This document shows positions 1-9,289 of a stretch of DNA of 24,603 nucleotides, in pieces. Made by a program: the position numbers and the translations under genes. Under the pieces are notes generated by a model, which had not been told where the DNA came from, ran no database searches, and saw only the letters and a list, made by a program, of their open reading frames with translations. This DNA is from Chara braunii (Eukaryota > Streptophyta > Charophyceae > Charales > Characeae), in NCBI GenBank assembly GCA_003427395.1, contig BFEA01000412.1, positions 689,512 to 714,114 of the forward strand, read 5' to 3'. Every line of letters begins with the position of its first letter. Position 1 is the first letter of the stretch.

Positions 1-545
1 TAATCTCTAACTCTGGAAAGTCAAATTTTGTCTAACTGTCTGAATTAGTAGAAATTTGGGCAGCACTCCCTTTAGAAGGGGAGACTTCGCAGATTTATAT
101 TAAGTCATATATGAACTCGAACAACAGCTCGAGTTCAACTTTAGACTGAATTTAACTAACTCCTTAATTTTATAGAAATTTCGGCAGCACTTCCTCTAGA
201 AAAGTGCTCTCCCAAAATTTATATAGAGCGAGGTCCAGAATTTTAGAATAACTTTGAATTCTCAAAGTCCAATTTTTGTCTAACTCCCTGATTTAGTAGA
301 AATTTGGGCAGCACTCCCTCTAAAAAAAGAGACTTTCCACATTTATACTAAGCCATATATGGAAAAGACAAGTTGAACGCTGACAAGTCAAAAGTTAACT
401 AACTTCTTGGATTTGTAAAAATTTCGGCAGCGCTTCCCGTAGGAAAAGTAGCGTGCCAAGATTTATACAAAGCCAAGTATAAGAAAAAATCTCAGAAAAT
501 GCAGGAATTGACCTAAGTAAAAAACGTTATTACAGAAAATGCAGG
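1..545. repeat. ~123-bp tandem repeat array, left LTR (about four units visible)
   Basis: The phrase AAATTTSGGCAGCRCTYCC recurs near 52, 175, 300 and 418, a period of about 123 bases. Each unit has an AT-rich body (TCTAACTCYYTGAATTAGTAG and similar) and then a short inverted repeat such as CTCCCTTTAGAAGGGGAG. It ends in a decaying segment with AAAATGCAGGAATTGAC repeated twice (about 497-552). The array probably continues left of the window. Confidence 0.9.
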
Positions 546-757
546 AATTGACACTAATTCCTATGGCTTTAGAACGTGGCGAGCAACTAAAGCAACTACC
601 TATAAACCTGAAACCAAAAACAAATTAGTCATCCCATCCAGTCACACGCAAACCAACCATGAATGTAAGTACTCTCACCATCCCAAGTTCATTCCATATA
701 GATAGTTCATGAATCTTCAAGTTCTTGGATTCTTATACTCATCTTACATAAGACATA

Positions 758-1435
758 GAGCTGGAGCATTCGCCATGGAAAGAATGCCCGACTTGTTTTT
801 ATGATATACACGAATAGGTTGCAAACCTATTTCTCTCTTCTTGGGCAGATGACTAGGCCATTCACCATGGAAACAATGCCTAGTCGCCCCGAATTGTTTA
901 ATATACAAAGATTTAGTTTTTCTCTGACTTTGTTTTCAAAAGAAAGGGTAAGTATGGGCAGGGGACTGAATCATTCACAGTAGAAACAATGTTCAGCTTG
1001 CCCAGACTATTTTTTATTTATACTTCGTATTTTCTTTTTTCTCTTCTTAATGATATGGCTTAACGCTGGACCATTCACAGTAGAAGCAATGCGTAGCTGC
1101 CAGTTCACATGCAAATATACATAAAGTACTTTCCCTTATACTTAGTTTAAATTATGTGCGTGGTTTTCAGGCTAAACCATTCACCATGAAAACAATGCTT
1201 AGCCTTAGACCAAAAATTCTCCCTTAGATTAAACAAAAATTTAAACCCCTTCAATCAGGCAAAACCTCAGAGTTAACTAGGGTAGTCAGGCCATTCACAG
1301 TAGAAACAATGCCTAGTCCTCCAGAAAACAACTAAATAAACATAACAACCAGACCATTTACAGTAGAAACAATGTCTGGTGCTTCAGAAAACAGCCAAAT
1401 AAACATAGCCGCGAGCCATTCACAGTAGAGATAAT
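758..1435. repeat. Stem-loop repeat array (CATTCAC family), left LTR, eight units
   Basis: The core CATTCACNRTRGAAACAATG, with variants, occurs eight times between 766 and 1432. CATT pairs with AATG. Outside this the flanking arms differ between units yet stay complementary within a unit: GACTAGG (851-857) with CCTAGTC (879-885); GGCTAA (1170-1175) with TTAGCC (1199-1204); ACCAGA (1348-1353) with TCTGGT (1375-1380); CTGAA (966-970) with TTCAG (992-996). An unpaired C or A usually sits between the two stems on the left side. Spacing is irregular (about 60-120 bases), with low-complexity T/C-rich filler. Confidence 0.88.
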
Positions 1436-2310
1436 GCTCAGGCTTTGGTTGACCCTTCAAAACGCATGCAAAACTGCCTTCCTCCCACCTTCCCCAGTTC
1501 ATCCTTAGTCTACTTACAGTCAAAACAAAGATGGAACTTAAACTTCACTCTCACACATTCTTTCCATTCAATCATATTAGATCCTGAAGAGAAAGCAAAA
1601 ACCATAGGGACAACACATGCATACCGCAATCATACTACAGGGAGATAGGCAAACATAGGTAGTAGTGGGTTATACAGATGAAGTGGTTTACCTGTTGTTC
1701 CCTGCCTCCAGAACTCCTCCTGAGTTCCGGCAGAGCTCCCGCAATCGGTGGGTGGACTCCCCACAAAGTCTTGACGCGGACCTATGGGTTGCAATCCCGC
1801 CTGCTGCCTTCCTCTCAGAACAAGACCAGACTTAGAGTAAGAAGGACAGAGGAAAATGGTTTAAGACTCTCAGATACAGGGGGGGTGCTCTCAAGCTCAC
1901 TGGAGAGGGCCTTGATACCTTCAGTCGCCTGAGGGCCCCACAATGATGGTCAATGTGACAGCATGGTCAAACCGCGGTCAAGTGTCGAACTCAACCTCCA
2001 AAAAATTAATCTCCCAACGATCTCTTAATCCGCAATACTAACCCCCTACTTTGTCCTGCCTCCGTGGCTCTGCAGCCTGTAACAACCTCAAAATGCACTA
2101 GCAGTATTTATCGGTGATCAATAGCAACAGCAGTAGTTGACCGCCGCTGCAGTCCGCGCACAGTCCATTGGCGCAGCAGCAGCAGCCTACAGTAGGGGTC
2201 AATGGTAGCAGCTCGAGCCCTGTCCGCAGCAGCAATTTCCAGTGGCGGCCAACAGTAACCGCAGCAGCCGTGTAGTATCAAGAGACCCAACACTATCTGT
2301 CAGGCTCAAC
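1436..2310. other. Non-coding LTR segment, mixed composition
   Basis: I see no gene here. The segment holds a C/T-rich stretch (about 1480-1570), a hairpin GAACTC...GAGTTC near 1711-1727, a tRNA-like arrangement at 1729-1808 (separate entry) and a CAG-rich stretch of short trinucleotide runs (about 2120-2200). The equivalent on the right is 20061-20925. Confidence 0.6.
1729..1808 (+). other. tRNA-like segment with weak A-box and B-box resemblance
   Basis: CCCGCAATCGGTGGGTGG resembles a D-arm/A-box. GGGTTGCAATCCC, about 45 bases further on, resembles a T-arm/B-box, but its loop is TTGCAAT rather than TTCGAAT. GGACT and AGTCT between them could form an anticodon-like stem with an 8-base loop. 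The ends GGCAG and CTGCC are complementary. The right LTR keeps the arrangement at about 20345-20424. This is not a functional tRNA gene; it may be a tRNA-derived relic or chance. Confidence 0.25.
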
Positions 2311-2321
2311 AACGTGGCCCG

Positions 2322-2432
2322 ACTGTGAATATATGTGCACAGGCAAATGATCCAGCAATGACTGTATGTGCACAGCGGAGTGATGTGGTAGCGACTGTAT
2401 GTGCACAACGGAGTGGCAATGAGTCCAGCCGC
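2322..2432. repeat. 33-bp tandem repeat with TGTGCACA palindromes, left LTR
   Basis: The palindrome TGTGCACA occurs at 2334-2341, 2367-2374 and 2400-2407, an exact 33-base spacing, each preceded by a GACTGTRW-like phrase. It is a small array of three units. Confidence 0.85.
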
Positions 2433-3000
2433 CGCTCCCAACTGTATGAGAGAATTCGATATTTGAAACATAAGTAGGTACCCGCATGGCTAGCTCACTG
2501 CTGCCTTCCGCTGTTTAACACCGTAATGCCACTCTTTATCTGTTTTGTACCGTCGGCTCGTAACATGCCACAAACAGCACTTTCAACCCGAACCAAACGG
2601 CCCTCTATCAGGTAGGTATTCCACTTCACCGCCTTGCTCCTACCTACTTTTGCCTTCACTACGAGCCTTCCCCCGAGCCAGCAGGTAAGTCTCCCACTGT
2701 TTCGCTCGTTGGTGCGTCTCCTCCTCACCCTGCTACGGCTGTCCTAAGTGATGGAAGTACCTGGCCACCTTCATGCCCAGGTTCAGCCTTATGCAAGCGA
2801 ACACCTCCGGCACACCACTTCTCTCCTTTACCTCCTACCACACTCCCCCATTCACCACTCCGCCTTCGCCANCTCGTTCGCCTTATCACGAATGCTCCAA
2901 ATAGTTTCCTTCCTCGTCCGTTTCTATACAGAATCAGTCGAGCCATGATAGTTTTCCCCTCCTATCATCGCTGCCATATCCATCTTTTCGACAACCTTTC
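2433..3000. other. C/T-rich non-coding LTR segment
   Basis: I see no gene here. It is pyrimidine-rich on the + strand, with a hairpin ACCTGG...CCAGGTTCA near 2758-2788 that recurs further on at about 3169-3200. AGGTAAGT occurs at about 2682, but no coding exon can be attached to it. One undetermined base lies at 2872. The right counterpart is about 21073-21640. Confidence 0.55.
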
Positions 3001-3008
3001 ACACACCT

Positions 3009-3905
3009 GCTTTACTAACCTCCTCTTCCTACTAACCTATGACTGAAACTAGTTCCACTATCGCGTTCGCCTCCGCTAGAAACCCCAAACTTGCTTCTTA
3101 GCTCGCTCGATCCCATGCAGGATCGAGTGAAAACTTCGCCTTTCCCACATCTCCGTTTTCGAAAGTACCTGGCGCGCTAGCCCGTCCAGGTTCATCCCTT
3201 CTCCCTGCGCTCGCCGGCTGCTCTAGCAGCACCGCCTCGCCTTTCGCTGTGGTACCCTGTTGCCGCTGTGCTGCCCCGCTGCCTTCCGGCACTACGCTGT
3301 GCCAAATGCCTCATCCTCCGAACGCACCCGGCACGCCTCGCCGTCTAGATGCACCTCCCTCTCTTGGCTCTTCCCCCGCTACCTCTCCGCGCAGTCTTCT
3401 TTACTAACAATCCCATAAACTAACTACTAATTTCTATGCCCAACATTACCATTCGGTTCGCCATTCCTGAAAACCCCCTCTTTGACTCCTTGATCGACCG
3501 TTTTCATTTAAAATCGCGTAGTATTCCTCACCTCCCGCTGCCTCTCCCGCCATAGCCCGCGCAGTGCTATCTCTTCTAATTCATATTTCTACTGATCTAA
3601 TATTGAAACTAACTTCATCATTCACCTCGCAGATATCAAAAACCCATATTGCATGCTTTATCCCACCCGATTCCATTAAGAATCGAGTGATAACTCGATT
3701 TCTTCTCTCCCACCACCTCTACCATAGCTAGAGCCCCGCGCAACTTATTTCGTACGAACCTCTATTTCACTAACATTTTATCTAAAACTAACACAAAAAT
3801 CAGAATCGCCCTCGTCTAACACCCCATACTCCCTTCTTCACTCACCCGCTCCCACAAGGGAACGAGCGAGTTACGCGTCTTTGGCTGCGCTCACTCGTTC
3901 TTCCC
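3009..3905. repeat. Degenerate GC-rich hairpin repeat array, left LTR
   Basis: Loosely similar units of about 160-390 bases recur with ACTAAC-rich starts (near 3013, 3404, 3590 and 3770), a CCGCGCAG phrase and terminal hairpins. The hairpins differ in sequence but stay paired: CTCGATCC (3106-3113) with GGATCGAG (3120-3127); CGATTC (3668-3673) with GAATCG (3680-3685); CTCCC with GGG near 3849-3860. Alternative stems overlap these: AATCGAGT (3681-3688) pairs with ACTCGATT (3693-3700), and AACGAG near 3861 pairs with CTCGTT near 3895. Confidence 0.7.
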
Positions 3906-4220
3906 ACCATACCTCCTGTACGAATGTCATTCCCCTTTTTCCCTCCTTTGTTTTCACCCCTTGCGTCGCTACCTGCCTCAATCCGACAACGCTCCGTTGC
4001 CTGGTCCTCCGCTCCCTCTCTGTGTTTCCCCGAATGGACCCGGTCCGACCCTGCGTCCCCGTTCATTCCCCTTTGTCTTCTCCCTTAGCGTTCGCCATGC
4101 TCCGCTCCGCTATCTGTTTGCCCCGCCGGCTCCGTCGGCTCCGTACCTCGAGACTAGCGCCCGCGCCTGGCCTCACCCATCGGCGGACACGACACAGCGA
4201 CCTCACGGCAGCTCCACTAT
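3906..4220. other. C-rich LTR segment without a recognisable gene
   Basis: This is a pyrimidine-rich, GC-rich stretch that joins the hairpin array to the 28S-like segment. Open frames of about 100 codons on the + strand result from low stop-codon density in C-rich DNA, and the equivalent frames differ in the right copy (22514-22922). I see no domain. Confidence 0.55.
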
Positions 4221-4750
4221 GAGGGAGCTTTCGGAGGAACCAGCTATTAGCTGGTTCGATTAGCCTTTCGGGCTTATACCCGAAGTTCGGCGAATGATTT
4301 GCACGTCAACAGCTTCAGCTATCCTGAGGGAAACTTCGGAAGGAACCAGCTACTAAACGGTTCAATTAGTCTTTCGCCCCTATATCCAAGCCCGACAGGT
4401 AGTCGGCGCGGCAGCATTGCTTTTGCCTGATCCCGCCGGATCTTACCTATTTGCTTCGCGTGTACTTGCGGCAGAACCCCGAACAGGTTCATTCGCCGCA
4501 GTATCAAGGCCTTTCGGCCTGTGTTTCGGACAATTTGCGGATACGCCTACTGCTCGTGACTTTGCTCACTACGGCGCCTAGCGCCCGTAGCCGCCCAGCC
4601 TTCTCTACATCATTCCACTTTTAACATACGTCCCAAAAGACATAGTCTGGGCCACGGGGTCAATCAGCCCCGACCCTCAGTCAATTCGGAATATTCGGCT
4701 TTAACTCATCAAGGTCCACCATCTAGGTTTGAACGTGGTCCGTATTTCAA
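4218..4750 (-). pseudogene. 28S rRNA-derived segment with a tandem duplicated core, left LTR
   Basis: Read on the minus strand, two adjacent blocks match a highly conserved part of domain II of eukaryotic large-subunit rRNA. In 4319-4397 the phrases TATAGGGGCGAAAGACTAAT, TAGTAGCTGGTTCC and CCGAAGTTTCCCTCAGGATA follow in rRNA order. Block 4221-4308 starts GACGTGCAAATC and repeats the same region more diverged (TAATAGCTGGTTCC). Further upstream on that strand, 4736-4750 reads TTGAAATACGGACCA, one base from the conserved 28S phrase TTGAAACACGGACCA and in the correct relative order. The bases between (4398-4735) are not clearly rRNA. The match is from memory of the conserved rRNA and covers only fragments, so this is not a functional rRNA. 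Confidence 0.75.
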
Positions 4751-5677
4751 CAATTCAATGGTGCACCCAGTGAGCTAGGCTCTTGGGTGCTTGCTACACC
4801 CATGGCACCGCGCTCCGGGCCAAAACGGGGCCGCGATAACAATAAAGGAAAAACAAATAGATAATAAAAAAAAAAGAAAAAAAAAAGACATAAAATATTA
4901 TAAATAAGGGCCTCTATGCATGGTGTGGGGACTTCTAAAGCCCCACCGGCCCCGTGGATCGGCCCCGCCGCTACGCCTGTCAACAAAAACCAGACGGGGA
5001 TAGCCCGTCGACCCTCGACCCCTCGGTTTTTTCTACACGCTCCACTGCAGTTGTTGCGCCGACGCCCGCCGACCTCGACCCCAGAACCTCCGTAGCAATA
5101 GTCTGATGCCGTAACCTATAGGGCTAAGCTGAAGCCTGCGACCAAAACACTCCGAATGCCATATAAGGCGGTACGGCGCGACGCTCAGGACCAGGGAAAT
5201 TGGCCTGAGTCTCATCTCCGCCTACAACCGTGCGCGCGGCCGCCCAGCGTGTGCGCCGACTTACCAAAGCTGTACCACAGCCGCCACTTGCGCTCCTCCG
5301 CGTGCCGAGACCTGCCACAGTCACACGGTCGCCGTTGCCGCCGTCGTCCTCGCACGCGCAACTCGCCTCGGCCAGCACACCAATCAAAAAGGAAACATCC
5401 CTAGTTCCTACTTACTCAAAAATAAATAAATAATAGTAATAATACCAAGCAGAACGACCGAGGTCCGGGCCGGCTCTACGATCAATAATAGAAAAGAAAT
5501 CACGCGCGCCCTAAACTTGCGCGCCCACGCACTCGCTATTGTGGTCAACCACCCTGTCACACAAATATAGACGCAGTCGTATTTAGCACGGTATACTTAA
5601 ACTCTAGACCAAAACTATTTTCTGTCACTTGCAAAAACCAGGGCGGATNCCCTTGTAAGGGTATTCGCACCGACAAC
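4751..5677. other. Terminal LTR segment (U3 start on the element's strand), no gene
   Basis: It has an A-rich low-complexity run (4856-4905, broken poly-A) and a GC-rich stretch with a hairpin CTCAGG...CCTGAG near 5183-5208. It ends AT-rich with the inverted repeat TACCCTTGTAAGGGTA near 5649-5664, where one base is undetermined, and the terminus GACAAC. An 87-codon minus-strand frame (5124-5387) is open in both LTR copies (23780-24043 on the right), but nothing in it resembles a known protein. The right counterpart is 23419-24333, with a shorter A-run. Confidence 0.55.
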
Positions 5678-6750
5678 TTACCGGACCATATTAAGCGATG
5701 TCCCCGTCGCTTCGCCAAATCAGAAAGCTATAAATCCATTCACACCCCAAATGCTGATGAAACAGGAGCCAATCCGATTAGCCGACAAACACAGGGTAGA
5801 GACCTCCATCAAACCATGCCTTCACAACTATATGCTGCCCAGTTTCTAACCTGCGCCTCTTACCGCCCAGAAATTAGGACGCTGACCGAATAAGTTCCAA
5901 AGACCTTCCCAATCGTCCTTTCCCCGGTCCTAGACAACCTTCGGCTTCTCGTTGGGTGTCCCTAGTCCTGGCAAAAACTATGGACGCGGGCCTTAATCGA
6001 GACCTTCGGAGACACTCTCGCCTTTCTCCTAAAAAAAAAATCTCTCGCAATCAAATATACATAAGCATATATGTATACTTAATATCCGCTCAGTCCTTTC
6101 TGCAGTCTAGTACAGAAAGGCTAGGTCTCCACCTTGGCCCACCATAGCCTGGCTGATCGGACCAGGACTACGGCCCACCGTATTGTTATTTAACGCCAGT
6201 ACCCTCGTTGGTTACACAACGATAGGTTTTCTCCTGATAAGCATCCAATCAGGATTCCTCCAAAAATTCTCAATCATCACTATCCCGCAGAGTAATTTCA
6301 CTGGGGCAGGCAACCCCCCTTAAAGTCTTACCCACGCGGTCCCGCAGCCAGGTTGCGCTGGCTAGCAGCCATCCAATGGGGTTATGCCCTAGAGGTACTA
6401 ACTTCTCTTCCGTTAGTTTGACCTTTCTTCAATATGCCTCAGAATTAGCACCGGTGGTTAGACGGGGGCGTCGCAAAACAAAATCACTGGCCCACTGCGT
6501 GATATGCAGGGGTCCGAAGGCATTAACCAGCCCTCCCTCAATAGGCATGGCATCCTTCGCACGCTTACAAACAAAATCACCGCTAAATCCACCAGGCCGT
6601 GACCCCTGACTTGATCAGAGTCAGCAGCCACCCACCCTGAGACATCTCTCGCCCACGCACTCATTGCGACTTTCTCAAACATTCCAAAAAATGACCCTTT
6701 TCGTCAGACTTTATCACTCATCAGACATCTTACCATGTCATAAATCAGCT
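5678..6750. other. Internal 3' non-coding region next to the left LTR
   Basis: I see no gene here. On the element's strand this lies between the Gag-like unit and the 3' LTR, where a polypurine tract is expected directly before the LTR. The bases abutting it read CCGGTAA then GTTGTCGG, which is not purine-rich. A few short hairpins occur, for example around TTGATCA near 6611. The longest open frames are under 80 codons. Confidence 0.5.
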
Positions 6751-6752
6751 TA

Positions 6753-7092
6753 CTCACCTTTGAAGGTGAGTCTCCCAACAACAAAAACATCCCCTTTTTC
6801 AAAAATTCAAGGGGCTTTCGTCATAAACAAAACACCCCCTCTTCCAAAAATCACGAGGGGTCTCGCCACTGAACAAAGCACCCCCTCTACCAGGAATCAC
6901 GAGGGGTCTCGCCATAAAACCAAGCCTCCCCTTCTCAAAACTCGAGGGGGTCTCATCATAACACACAACATCACAAAATCCAAGAGCGCTTATCATAAAC
7001 AAGATCACTGAGAGACCATCTTATGGGTCCTCATCACAACTTAAGTAACCAACAATCAACATGGTAAGCATTTTGAGCCTTCAGGGCTCATA
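6753..7092. repeat. Hairpin repeat array in the internal 3' region, about five to seven units
   Basis: Units of about 45-47 bases pair a variable hairpin with a more constant tail, TCTCGCCATAAAACCAAG or TCATAAACAAA. The arms are CTCACCTT with AAGGTGAG (6753-6770); CCCCTT with AAGGGG (6791-6796, 6809-6814); CCCCTC with GAGGGG (6836-6841, 6855-6860, and again 6882-6887, 6901-6906); CCCC with GGGG around 6928-6950. More degenerate members follow, including GAGCC with GGCTC (7075-7079, 7085-7089). It is not in either LTR. Confidence 0.8.
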
Positions 7093-7648
7093 AACCTTCA
7101 AAATCCTCACAACCTTTCACAAACGGGCTGCGCTTCCTCCCCTTATACTTTGCCCTATCAATTGCCCGTGGGCAGGTCGCACAAGTATACCGAGGAGTAG
7201 ACAGTTTTGCTTACGATCATATTCATAGTACCCATGGCTAAATAAGATGTTTTTCACACACTGTCTACACAAACCCACCATATATTAGAGCACAACCACA
7301 CATGTAAGAGAGACAAGTGATCGAGACATATAAGAATGGTCCCTGAAATAAAACCTCATCATAATATACACTCAGGGAATAAAATGTCTCACCCAGAAAG
7401 TGTCTCCAAATCATAGCTCACTCAACTCAAGCCACACCAAACCCATACTAACAACAACCCCTAGAATACATGTCAGATCTGTCTCTCAAAGCCTGTGTGT
7501 AGGCCACCTAAATATGTACATGCCTCATCTAAATTACCCTAGACTAGTAACAATCATCATAAAGGTCCTCTATGTCTAAGAGGGTATCACACAGAACCTA
7601 AGTTGATGCCTCACAAGATACTCGCCCACTTACATAGACAAACCGGCC
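7093..7648. other. AT-rich non-coding spacer downstream of the second Gag-like unit
   Basis: I see no gene, repeat array or recognisable signal. It is of mixed, AT-rich composition with occasional short inverted repeats such as GGTCCCTGA...TCAGGGA (about 7338-7378). Confidence 0.5.
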
Positions 7649-8011
7649 CTACCTCCTCAACTCCTCCTGATTTTGCCTATATAACTGAGCCCTAAGTCCA
7701 TCTGCGGACTTCTCTACTATCCTACCCTGCCTATCATACATCTTACCCCCTGCCTCTGAGACCTTCCCTTCTGCCTTATCCTCAAGGAACTCGAGACAGT
7801 CAAAACCCAGATGCACGCCCTTCTTGCAATAGAAGCATAGCTGATCAACCTTCCTCTTGAACTTTTTCTTCTTTGGCTGAGGAGGTGGCGATGAGGGAGA
7901 TCCTTCCAAAGTACTGACAACCCCCTGCTTCTCTGATCGAGGAGTTGCGGTACTAACGACCTCCTGCTGCTCTATCCCAGGAGCTGGTCCCCCAGACCCA
8001 GATCCAGTAGC
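7649..8011 (-). pseudogene. Second Gag-like unit, C-terminal part with CCHC zinc knuckle
   Basis: This open segment follows an in-frame TAG at 8014-8012. It runs through a serine/proline-rich stretch and a basic stretch (PKKKKFKRK) to CFYCKKGVHLGFDC, a clean C-x2-C-x4-H-x4-C zinc knuckle as in retroelement nucleocapsids. A short charged tail follows, ending ...RQNQEELRR and a stop at 7649. In retroelements this knuckle binds the element's RNA during particle assembly. It is in the same frame as the capsid-like segment at 9289-8624 but not as the segment between (8595-8032), so at least two frame changes separate them if they were once one protein. No other function is suggested. Confidence 0.75.
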
Positions 8012-8031
8012 CTAAGATCCCAGTCTGCTCC

Positions 8032-8637
8032 TCAAATCCCCTGTCGCTGGGACGTGCTCAGAAGTGTCCAACCTCTGAGGTCTCCTCTCGAGTGTCTCTC
8101 CTGGCACTGCCATGGGCTGCTCCTCAATTTCCTCTTTTCTGCTCTCCCTTCTGGCGAAGGGGCCTTTTCTGGTGAAGGCAATGGGGCCCCCTCTCTCTGC
8201 AATCTCTCCCTTGCCTGGCGAGTGCTCCCCGGTGCATCCCCGAGTCTCAAACCCACCGCTGGCGTCTGTGGGGGCGTGTCCTCTCTAACCTCTATCACTT
8301 CCTTCCCTGCACGCCTCCCCTCATCGCCCAACTCTCTCTCTCGCTGAGTATCCTGGACCTCCTTCCGTGGCACCTCCTCTCGTGGCACCTCCTCACGTGG
8401 TACCTCCTCCTGTGGTACCTCTTGCGCCTGCTCTCCATGCTCCTCACCCCGAGGCGATGTCCTCCACTGAGAGATATCCAAATGCGTCTCCAATTCCCTC
8501 AAGGGCCCCTCAGATGTTGGCGGCTCCTCCTGTGCGCGTGCTGGCGACCTCCTCAATCCACCATCGGTAAACCGATGGAACTCCACTGGTCCCAACCCAC
8601 ACTCAGGGTATGCCCCTCGCTCCTCAGCGTCTGGCTC
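8032..8637 (-). pseudogene. Second Gag-like unit, charged proline/glutamate-rich middle
   Basis: This open segment is in a different frame from its neighbours. It is rich in E, P, R and S and contains a short tandem peptide repeat of the type VPREE (about four copies, encoded near 8365-8425 by a C/T-rich 15-18-bp DNA repeat). It has no enzymatic motif, signal peptide or membrane segment. Its position suggests the linker between the capsid-like and knuckle parts of a Gag protein. The join with the upstream segment probably lies near 8625-8640, where that frame meets TGA. Confidence 0.55.
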
Positions 8638-9289
8638 CGGCCGGTTCCTCCTCTCTCCTGGCTAGGGTCTTCCGTCCTCCTTGAGACGGTCTTGCCTCCC
8701 TGGGCTCAGGGTCCCTCTGCCTCTGACTCCTCTGACGCCTTTCGACTCTGGGCTGAGGGAGCTCTGGCCGTCGAAAGGCCTCTCTCAGATGCGCCCTGCA
8801 ACTCTCCCAGTCCCGGGCCACGTCCCTGACCTGCGTAGCCAGTGCCCTCTCCGCCTTTCTGGTCCAGAGGGGTAACGTCCTCGCCAACTCATCTCTCGGT
8901 ATACCCTGCCCCTGCATGAACCACTCGAAAGCAGGGATAAAGTCTGCCACATTTTCGATCTCTAGACGGATCGGCCTGCCATCTGGTCCCACAGGCGAGG
9001 GTCGCAACTCCTCCATCCTCATCTCCACCTCTTGCCTCGTCGTCGCCTCCCTACGAATCCTGGCAATGGGCTCCTCGAACCTGCCTATCCCCCTCAGTCT
9101 CTCGATTGCCTGGGCTACGGTCCAGGTCATACGCCTCGCATGCTCCCAGAAACTGTCCAGGAATAGCTCGATGTCCCCATCATTGTACACCGGGGTACTC
9201 TCTCGATGGCGAGGCCCATGCCGCTCATATCCTCCTGATGCCCCCAACGGCCTCCGAGGCGGTCGTGTCCCCTTCCCTTCTCTTGGCAT
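8624..9289 (-). pseudogene. Second Gag-like unit, capsid-like N-terminal part
   Basis: The open frame extends up to 9406, but a better start is the ATG at 9289 (MPREGKGTRPPRR), because the residues before it look like leader. The roughly 220-residue product has a basic N-terminus, then an acidic/aromatic stretch (DIELFLDSFWEHARRMTW). A helical-looking region with FIPAFEWFMQGQGIPRDEL and LPLWTRKAERAL resembles the capsid region of fungal Ty3/Gypsy Gag. An Arg-rich tail follows, then TGA at 8626-8624. It sits just downstream of integrase in the same orientation, the place where env or an extra ORF occurs in some Ty3 elements. It could also be the remnant of a second element. Confidence 0.7.

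Larger units (their letters stand above)
1..5677 (-). repeat. Left giant LTR (3' LTR of the minus-strand element), truncated by window start
   Basis: This block is repeated in the same orientation at about 18625-24333. Position 1 matches about 18625, and the match runs to the shared end CAC(C/T)GACAAC, after which the copies differ (TTACC here, GTTCT on the right). In 300 bases compared by eye (5101-5400 against 23757-24056) I counted about ten substitutions, mostly transitions. The block flanks a gag-pol lying wholly between the copies, so an LTR is the simplest reading, although several kb is extreme for an LTR. Its other end lies outside the window. It contains no convincing gene. The small open frames are short, unrelated to known families, and recur in the right copy only because the block is duplicated. 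One undetermined base is present at 2872 and another at 5649. Confidence 0.75.

Noticed and set aside
758-1435. Hammerhead ribozymes, as in retrozyme LTRs
   Set aside because: A GAAAC is present, but the CUGAUGA core and the correct three-stem layout are not seen on either strand.
3881-4263. 100-113-codon + strand frames in the C-rich LTR part
   Set aside because: Few stops are expected in such C-rich sequence, and the matching right-LTR frames differ in length and start.
4218-4750. Functional rRNA gene
   Set aside because: Only fragments match, the core is duplicated and diverged, and the intervening bases are not rRNA.
5124-5387. 87-codon minus-strand frame open in both LTRs
   Set aside because: Shared openness follows from LTR duplication at about 3% divergence; composition is GC-driven and no family is recognised.
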